From: Euryarchaeota archaeon UBA623
GTDB taxonomy: Archaea > Thermoplasmatota > Poseidoniia > Poseidoniales > Thalassarchaeaceae
NCBI GenBank assembly: GCA_002505325.1
Contig: DAUV01000049.1
Coordinates: 2,511-14,483 of the forward strand
Direction: 5' to 3'
DNA: 11,973 nt
The notes below the pieces were generated by a model that was not told the origin of the DNA, did not search any database, and saw only the letters and a list, made by a program, of their open reading frames with translations. Shown in pieces: positions 7,242 through 11,973 of this stretch. Position 1 is the stretch's first letter, and every line of letters begins with the position of its first letter. A program made the position numbers and the translations under genes.

Positions 7242-9917
7242 ATGGGGAACCGGGGATTCATGGGACAAGCATCACACGTTCTCTGGTTCGATGAGGTAGG
7301 GCGCGACGATGCGCTTGCAGTCGGTGGAAAGGGGGCCTCTTTGGGTGAGATGTATCGAAACCTCAGAGACAGTGGTGTAGATATCCCGAACGGGTATTGC
7401 ACAACTTCTGACAGTTACAGAGAGTTTGTGGAAACGGAAGTTCCCCGAGGGACTTGGGATCAGGTCCCTGAAGTCGACGGCTTAGGGGAAATTCGGGCTC
7501 TCGCAATCATTCAGCGGACTCTTTCTGGGGCTCTGCGGGCATGCATAGAAGGTGCTGACCAGAACGCCTCCTTGGAAATGCACGGACGGGCCGAACTGGC
7601 TCGTTCCCTAGTCATTGAGACCCCGGTTCCTGAGGGGATATCGAATTCAATTTGCCTTGCGTACCGGCAACTCTGCGAGCAGTACGGTAAGGGAACAGAT
7701 GTGGCGGTCCGTTCATCTGCTACCACGGAAGACTCCGAGGACGCCTCATTCGCAGGTCAATACGAGTCATTCCTCAACATCCATGGCGAGAACAGCGTAG
7801 TTCTGCACTGGCGCAAATGTGTTGCCAGCCAATTCACCGAGAGAGCCATCTGTTACCAACTCGACAGAGGCATGGATCCTTTGGCAAGCCCCTTGTGTGT
7901 GGTAGTGATGAAAATGATACGTTCGGATCAGGCTTCCTCAGGAGTGATGTTCACCATCGATCCCGACTCAGGCCATGACGGAGTCGTCCACATCGCAGCA
8001 TCCTACGGACTCGGCGAATTGATTGTCCAAGGAACGGTTTCACCGGACACTTACACGGTCTGGAAAGAGGGGCTTCTGAAGGACAAGTTTGCTATTGTTC
8101 ACAGACATTTAGGTAGCAAGGACCAGAGAATGGTATACGCGAGTGATGGGGTGCGGGCGACCATTGTCGAGGAAGTTCCGTTCTCCGAGCGGCGCGACTG
8201 GGCTCTGAGTACCGATGAGTGCAAACGTCTAGCGAATATGGCTCTCCGAATCGAGCATCACTATGGGATGCCGATGGACATTGAGTGGGCCAAGGACGGC
8301 GCCGAAGGCCGCCTGTTCATAGTACAGGCCCGACCCGAGACGGTGCACGGCAAGACCTCGCACGGCCTGATTCGTTATGAGATGGACCGCGCATTGGTTG
8401 ACCGACTCAAGAAGGACTCTGTGCTTGCCACCGGCCAGGCCGTCGGTAAGAGAATTGGCTCAGGGCCAATCAGGACCTACGGCTCGTACAAAGAAGTGCT
8501 CGAGCGACGACGCGCCCTGCAGAAGAGGCTGGCCGGCGGGGAGAGGTCCGAGGAGATACCTTGGGACGAACTGGTCTTTGAGAAAGGGGACGTACTAGTA
8601 ACTGAGATGACTACTCCTGACTGGGAACCGATGATGAAACAGGCCTCGCTCATCGTCACCCGCAAAGGGGGCCGAACCAGTCACGCTGCGATTATAGCGA
8701 GGGAGTTTGGAATTCCTGCCATCGTTGGTTGTGCCGGGGCACTCAAACTCGATAATCAGAGAATAGTCACTGGCTCCTGCTCTGAGGGCGATACGGGATA
8801 CATCTTCGATGGTGAGCACCCATTCAAGATAGTCGAGCATAAGGTTGACACCTCGACCCCTCTGAAGACCAAGCTCAAGCTCAACGTCGGCTTCCCGACT
8901 AAGTCGCTGGCCGACTCACAACTACCTGTCGAGGGCGTTGGGTTGGCCCGTATCGAATTCGTACTATCTGGCGAAATCGGCATTCATCCACTCGCTTTCA
9001 TCCACTATCGTTCTCTCAAGAAATACCTAGACAGCGGTGAAGTTTCGCCCAGGATTGAGCCGTTTGCGAGAAATCTCGCTGAGGAGCCCGAAGAGAACAT
9101 ACGCGAAACCATAGATGCGATTGAGAGGAGGTGCTGGAACTACGACCATCCAAGGGGTCTGTTCATTGACAAATTGAGGGAAGGGGTCGGGCTGATATGC
9201 GCAGCATTCTATCCTAGGCCAGTTCTTGTCCGCTTATCCGACTTCAAGTCCAACGAGTACCGGGACCTGCTCGGCGGCAGCATCTTTGAGCCGCTGGAGG
9301 AGAATCCAATGATTGCTTGGCGAGGTGCCTCGCGATACCTCGACCCGATTTTCAAGCCTGCCTTTGAAATGGAGTGCGAGGCTATGGCCTCAGTGTTCCA
9401 TGACTTCGGTCTGAATAACCTGCAGCTAATGATTCCGTTCTGCCGTTCACCCGAAGAGGGCGAGGCGGTCAAAGATCTGCTTGAGGAGCACGCGATAGGG
9501 CCCAGCAATGGAATCCCACTATTCGTAATGGTTGAACTGCCATCAAACGTTATCGATGCAGATGCCTTCATCGACAAGATGGAACTGTCCGGCGGCTCAA
9601 TCGGAACCAACGATCTTGTGCAGACGGTGTACGCGGTTTCTAGGGATGATCTTGAGGGCTACCAACATCAAGTCGATGCCCGCGCTCCGGCAGTGAAGTC
9701 GATGATTCGCACGGCTATTGAGGCATTCACCTCAAGAGGTCTCGAGATAGGAATCTGTGGCCAAGCACCCAGTGATCACCCGAGTGAGTTTCCCCCATTT
9801 CTAGTGGACTGCGGCATCACTTCCATATCTGTCACCCCCGACACCGCGATGGCTGTTCGTCAGACGGTCCTAGAGTCCGAGATGATGATAGCACAGGGCA
9901 TCAAGATCGAGGAATAG
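7242..9917 (+). CDS. ppsA: phosphoenolpyruvate synthase (pyruvate, water dikinase)
   Basis: Converts pyruvate, ATP and water to PEP, AMP and phosphate, the entry to gluconeogenesis from pyruvate. The three expected domains are present in 891 residues. The N-terminal ATP-grasp region has VGGKGASLGEM (27-37), AVRSSATTEDSEDASFAGQYES (155-176; matches the family) and VQARPETV (361-368). The swiveling phosphohistidine domain has GGRTSHAAI (476-484) with catalytic His481. The PEP/pyruvate barrel has ENPMIAWRGASRY (687-699), SIGTNDLVQ (786-794) and GICGQAPSDHP (837-847) with the C-terminal cysteine. It is longer than most PpsA (about 780-820), partly from a charged stretch around 408-445. ATG 7242 has AGGGG 4 nt upstream; ATG 7260, six codons on, is preceded by GGGGAT and matches the usual N-terminus as well, so the start is uncertain by 18 nt. 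The gene is divergent from trxB, with a methyltransferase 47 nt downstream. Confidence 0.96.
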   Translation: MGNRGFMGQASHVLWFDEVGRDDALAVGGKGASLGEMYRNLRDSGVDIPNGYCTTSDSYREFVETEVPRGTWDQVPEVDGLGEIRALAIIQRTLSGALRACIEGADQNASLEMHGRAELARSLVIETPVPEGISNSICLAYRQLCEQYGKGTDVAVRSSATTEDSEDASFAGQYESFLNIHGENSVVLHWRKCVASQFTERAICYQLDRGMDPLASPLCVVVMKMIRSDQASSGVMFTIDPDSGHDGVVHIAASYGLGELIVQGTVSPDTYTVWKEGLLKDKFAIVHRHLGSKDQRMVYASDGVRATIVEEVPFSERRDWALSTDECKRLANMALRIEHHYGMPMDIEWAKDGAEGRLFIVQARPETVHGKTSHGLIRYEMDRALVDRLKKDSVLATGQAVGKRIGSGPIRTYGSYKEVLERRRALQKRLAGGERSEEIPWDELVFEKGDVLVTEMTTPDWEPMMKQASLIVTRKGGRTSHAAIIAREFGIPAIVGCAGALKLDNQRIVTGSCSEGDTGYIFDGEHPFKIVEHKVDTSTPLKTKLKLNVGFPTKSLADSQLPVEGVGLARIEFVLSGEIGIHPLAFIHYRSLKKYLDSGEVSPRIEPFARNLAEEPEENIRETIDAIERRCWNYDHPRGLFIDKLREGVGLICAAFYPRPVLVRLSDFKSNEYRDLLGGSIFEPLEENPMIAWRGASRYLDPIFKPAFEMECEAMASVFHDFGLNNLQLMIPFCRSPEEGEAVKDLLEEHAIGPSNGIPLFVMVELPSNVIDADAFIDKMELSGGSIGTNDLVQTVYAVSRDDLEGYQHQVDARAPAVKSMIRTAIEAFTSRGLEIGICGQAPSDHPSEFPPFLVDCGITSISVTPDTAMAVRQTVLESEMMIAQGIKIEE

Positions 9918-9930
9918 TGAACCGCTTCCG

Positions 9931-9940
9931 ATAAGATTTC
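9931..9940 (+). promoter_or_regulatory. possible TATA-like element for a leaderless methyltransferase transcript
   Basis: ATAAGATTTC is centred about 30 nt before ATG 9965, the spacing expected if transcription begins at or close to the start codon. There is no SD before that ATG. The match is weak, and the gene could instead be read through from ppsA 47 nt upstream. Confidence 0.22.
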
Positions 9941-9964
9941 ACCGTAACCACTCTACCCTGACAC

Positions 9965-10825
9965 ATGGCGTGGAGATCGGCACCGTCCCCTGCGGATGAC
10001 GAGGAAGGCATTCGTGACAATCTCGAGTCGTGGGATGCTATGGCGCACATGCACGCTCAAGGGAGCGGCGCAGAGTTCTATCGAATCGAGCAGTGGCTGG
10101 CCGGTGAGTCGAAACTGGCTCCTTGGGAAATTGAAGAGATGGGCTCGGTCGTGGGTAAGTCACTGCTCCACATGCAGTGCCACATAGGTACCGACACTCT
10201 GTCATGGGCGCGCGAGGGCGCGCGAGTAACCGGTCTCGACTTCTCAAAGAACGCGGTAGCGGAGGCGGAGCGATTTGCAAACATCCTCGGATTCAACGAT
10301 GCTAGATTCGTGGTGAGCAGAGTCTCCGAGGCAGCTGAGGCCCTCGAGGGTGAGCAGTTTGACATCATCTACACAGGCAGGGGTGCGCTGTGCTGGCTGC
10401 CTGACCTGAAGGAATGGGCTCGGGTGTGTGCAACGCTGCTCAAGTCAGGAGGTACCTTGTATCTTGAGGAGAGCACTCCCACGGTGAACATTCTAGATTC
10501 GGAAGAGGGGCCGGATGGTCCGCGACTGGCCCCCAAGTACAATCTGTTCAACGAGGATCCAATATCAGAGATTGGCGAGGGAAGTTATGCAGATCCGGAT
10601 TGGCCAGGGGAGAGGATTACACATTGCTGGGAGTACCGCTACGACACTATCTTCAATGCGCTGATAGAAGGGGGTTTCAGGATAGAGTCCTTGAACGAGC
10701 GCGATGAACTCTTCTTCGCCCCATGGCCTGAGTTCTTCGAGACTTCTAGGCCCAACTACTGGAGACTCAAGAAAGGCAATGTTCCGATGCCTCTGTCATT
10801 CACTCTGAAAGCAACGCGGCTGTGA
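9965..10825 (+). CDS. class I SAM-dependent methyltransferase, small-molecule type
   Basis: A 286-residue Rossmann-fold methyltransferase. The SAM-binding motif I is LLHMQCHIGTDTLSWA (67-82), followed by GARVTGLDFS (85-94) with the acidic residue expected to hold the SAM ribose. A post-motif stretch reads FDIIYTGRGALCWLPD (132-147). These features fit a widespread bacterial family of uncharacterised methyltransferases with the 'LLHLQCHFG.DTLSWAR.GA' signature; I know of no established substrate. The C-terminal third (about 165-286) is aromatic and acidic, probably the substrate cap. ATG 9965 is taken because the frame is well used from there, but no SD precedes it and the first 15 residues look unconserved. 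Its stop codon (10823-10825) directly abuts the stop codon of ribH on the opposite strand. Confidence 0.85.
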   Translation: MAWRSAPSPADDEEGIRDNLESWDAMAHMHAQGSGAEFYRIEQWLAGESKLAPWEIEEMGSVVGKSLLHMQCHIGTDTLSWAREGARVTGLDFSKNAVAEAERFANILGFNDARFVVSRVSEAAEALEGEQFDIIYTGRGALCWLPDLKEWARVCATLLKSGGTLYLEESTPTVNILDSEEGPDGPRLAPKYNLFNEDPISEIGEGSYADPDWPGERITHCWEYRYDTIFNALIEGGFRIESLNERDELFFAPWPEFFETSRPNYWRLKKGNVPMPLSFTLKATRL

Positions 10826-11221
10826 CTAACCGACCATCGCTGCGACTGCTCCGACAGCGGCGCGGGCATGCGGTTCCAGCCGAGGTTCGATATGTTCAGG
10901 TTCAGCCCCTGGGCCGATTATCCCAAGGCCAATCGGCTTGTTGTGTGATATCTGCAACTCAATGATTGCCTTGGTCACTGACTGCCCCATGACCAATCCA
11001 TGGTCAGTCTGCCCCCGCTCAATTATGCCGAGCACCACAGCGCCGTGCACGTCCTCATTCTGGAGCATCCTATCAAGTGCCAGTGGAGCTTCCATAGAAC
11101 CGGGTACCCAGGCCACTTCAGCGACCTTCCAACTCTTCATCTCGGCTTCATCGCAGGCGTATTCTAACATCTTCTCGACATACTCGCGATGGAAAGAACC
11201 GCACACTATTCCGAGATTCAC
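10826..11221 (-). CDS. ribH: 6,7-dimethyl-8-ribityllumazine synthase
   Basis: Condenses 5-amino-6-ribitylamino-uracil with 3,4-dihydroxy-2-butanone 4-phosphate to give the riboflavin precursor lumazine. It has 131 residues, at the short end and typical of archaeal forms. Visible motifs are GSFH (8-11) at the first substrate loop, WVPGSMEAP (38-46), and GAVVLGIIERGQTDHG (60-75), where His74 matches the catalytic His of the RGxTxH motif, then PIGLGIIGPG (96-105). It starts with GTG (11219-11221), which overlaps the ribE stop as GTGA, and the GGAGG inside the end of ribE is well spaced as its SD, so translation is probably coupled. The RGxTxH motif and the neighbouring ribE argue for RibH rather than the related archaeal riboflavin synthase RibC. 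Confidence 0.94.
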   Translation of the reverse strand: MNLGIVCGSFHREYVEKMLEYACDEAEMKSWKVAEVAWVPGSMEAPLALDRMLQNEDVHGAVVLGIIERGQTDHGLVMGQSVTKAIIELQISHNKPIGLGIIGPGAEPEHIEPRLEPHARAAVGAVAAMVG

Positions 11222-11823
11222 GCATTACCCTCCATATTCCTCATTATCGTCTCAACAACTGCTTGTGTGCGAGAATCAATCTCGATGTTCACGCAGTCTC
11301 CAACTCTCTTATCTCCGATGGTTGTAATCCTCAGAGTCTCTGGGATGATGTGGAGGCTAAAACTCTCATCAGACACTTCTCCGATGGTCAGAGACATGCC
11401 ATCGACGGCAATGAAGCCCTTTTCGAGAATGTATAGTCGAGCCTCTTCTGGATTCTCGATAATCAGATCAATGCCTTCTCCACGTTCGGTTTTTCCAAGA
11501 ATCCGCGCGGTCGTCATCACGTGGCCCGATAGGATGTGACCACCGAGTTCATCACCCATTTTCAGCGAGCGCTCGACATTTACCCAATCCCCCTCTTCTA
11601 GACTACCAAAAGTCGTGCGTTCAAGAGTCTCCGGAATAGCATCGAAGTGAATCTGCGAGTCATCGATAGCGACCACTGTCATACAGACTCCTTCGAGAGC
11701 GACGCTAGCACCAATCTCTAGGCCATCTTCATGCCCAGCTAGTTCGACGACAAAACTGCGTATCTCCTCGCCGTCCTCAATTGCAAGTACTTGGCATATC
11801 CCGGAGACAATTCCGGTGTACAT
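11218..11823 (-). CDS. ribE: riboflavin synthase, bacterial-type (two lumazine-binding barrels)
   Basis: Dismutates two molecules of 6,7-dimethyl-8-ribityllumazine to riboflavin and the ribitylamino-uracil that RibH reuses. From ATG 11823 it has 201 residues and starts with the family's MYTGIV. The two internally repeated barrels are clear: barrel 1 has GVCMTV (45-50, Cys47) and IPETLERTTFG (63-73); barrel 2 has VDGMSLT (140-146) and IPETLRITTIG (160-170), then VNIEID. GGHILSGH (94-101) carries the His matching His102 of the E. coli enzyme. The start is fixed by homology and by GAGGAGG seven nt upstream; an in-frame ATG at 11865 would add 14 residues that do not fit. It begins 2 nt after the stop of the upstream gene and overlaps ribH by 4 nt, forming one operon. 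Many archaea use the unrelated RibC instead, so this is likely an old bacterial acquisition (inference). Confidence 0.95.
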   Translation of the reverse strand: MYTGIVSGICQVLAIEDGEEIRSFVVELAGHEDGLEIGASVALEGVCMTVVAIDDSQIHFDAIPETLERTTFGSLEEGDWVNVERSLKMGDELGGHILSGHVMTTARILGKTERGEGIDLIIENPEEARLYILEKGFIAVDGMSLTIGEVSDESFSLHIIPETLRITTIGDKRVGDCVNIEIDSRTQAVVETIMRNMEGNA

Positions 11824-11825
11824 CC

Positions 11826-11973
11826 CTAGTCCTCCTCGTATGGACCGCCTTGCGTTCCAGGCCATAGATCAAGAATGCGAGAGATGATTTTCCGAGTCCC
11901 GTCTAAGTCGTCGGAAAGACCCTCGACCCTGATGACCTCGATATGCCCGTGACCCTGACTCTCCATTCCTTCT
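11826..11973 (-). CDS. unidentified protein, C-terminal fragment (start off right edge), first visible gene of the rib operon
   Basis: An open frame enters from the right edge and ends at TAG 11826-11828, two nt before the ribE start. The 48 visible residues are hydrophilic, with a likely beta strand (GHIEVIRVEG), a helix (TRKIISRILDLW) and a tail ending GGPYEED. I do not recognise the family. Its last codons contain the GAGGAGG that serves as the ribE SD, which supports it as a real upstream gene in the same transcript. Being upstream of ribE it could be a riboflavin-pathway gene, but nothing in the fragment shows that. An internal ATG at 11964-11966 would make a 46-residue protein, but the AAGGA in front touches the ATG directly, so a longer gene is more likely. 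Confidence 0.6.
   Translation of the reverse strand, partial: EGMESQGHGHIEVIRVEGLSDDLDGTRKIISRILDLWPGTQGGPYEED

Noticed and set aside
10206..10225. Perfect 10-bp tandem duplication GGGCGCGCGA x2.
   Set aside because: It encodes the AREGAR part of the conserved methyltransferase motif, and 10 bp copies would not keep frame as a repeat unit. Coding constraint explains it.
10826..11221. Archaeal riboflavin synthase RibC instead of RibH.
   Set aside because: The RGQTDH catalytic motif and PGSMEAP fit lumazine synthase, and a separate riboflavin synthase gene lies next to it.
11824..11865. 14-residue N-terminal extension of riboflavin synthase.
   Set aside because: The family begins with M-F/Y-TGIV, and GAGGAGG is correctly spaced for ATG 11823. 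The extension would overlap the upstream gene out of frame.
11824..11973. FMN riboswitch upstream of the riboflavin genes.
   Set aside because: The sequence upstream of ribE is coding, with a stop 2 nt before the start. There is no leader in this window to hold one.

Overview
The window looks like a chromosomal segment of an archaeon, most likely a marine Thermoplasmata-type euryarchaeote such as Marine Group II (Poseidoniales). This is inference from gene content, not a computed placement. The signs are short genes packed on both strands, AT-rich promoter-like gaps, several GTG starts, weak or absent Shine-Dalgarno (SD) sites on some genes, a short archaeal-size lumazine synthase and a PEP synthase, alongside many enzymes of bacterial type. 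G+C is roughly half overall, except for one gap that falls to 24%.

Positions 1-7116 are all on the minus strand. Read in the direction of transcription (right to left) the genes are: thioredoxin reductase; a MoeZ/MOCS3-like E1-type adenylyltransferase with a C-terminal rhodanese domain; an AT-rich promoter/terminator gap with a three-copy 7-mer; a very large fused E1 alpha/beta 2-oxoacid dehydrogenase with an N-terminal zinc ribbon; a CaCA-family Na+/Ca2+ antiporter; and an acyl-CoA dehydrogenase cut by the left edge. The E1 and the acyl-CoA dehydrogenase make successive products of branched-chain or other 2-oxoacid catabolism (2-oxoacid to acyl-CoA to enoyl-CoA). They could work together, although a cation antiporter lies between them and no E2 or E3 gene is in the window.

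Positions 7242-10825 are on the plus strand: phosphoenolpyruvate synthase, divergent from thioredoxin reductase, then a class I SAM-dependent methyltransferase. Positions 10826-11973 return to the minus strand with a riboflavin operon: an unidentified gene cut by the right edge, a bacterial-type riboflavin synthase and a lumazine synthase, with 2-nt spacing and then a 4-nt GTGA overlap. The methyltransferase and lumazine synthase converge with no bases between their stop codons.

Most of the window is ordinary central and cofactor metabolism. The item that most deserves a second look is the 958-residue zinc-ribbon/unknown-domain/E1alpha/E1beta fusion and its AT-rich upstream gap. I saw no tRNA, rRNA, CRISPR array, insertion sequence or phage gene.
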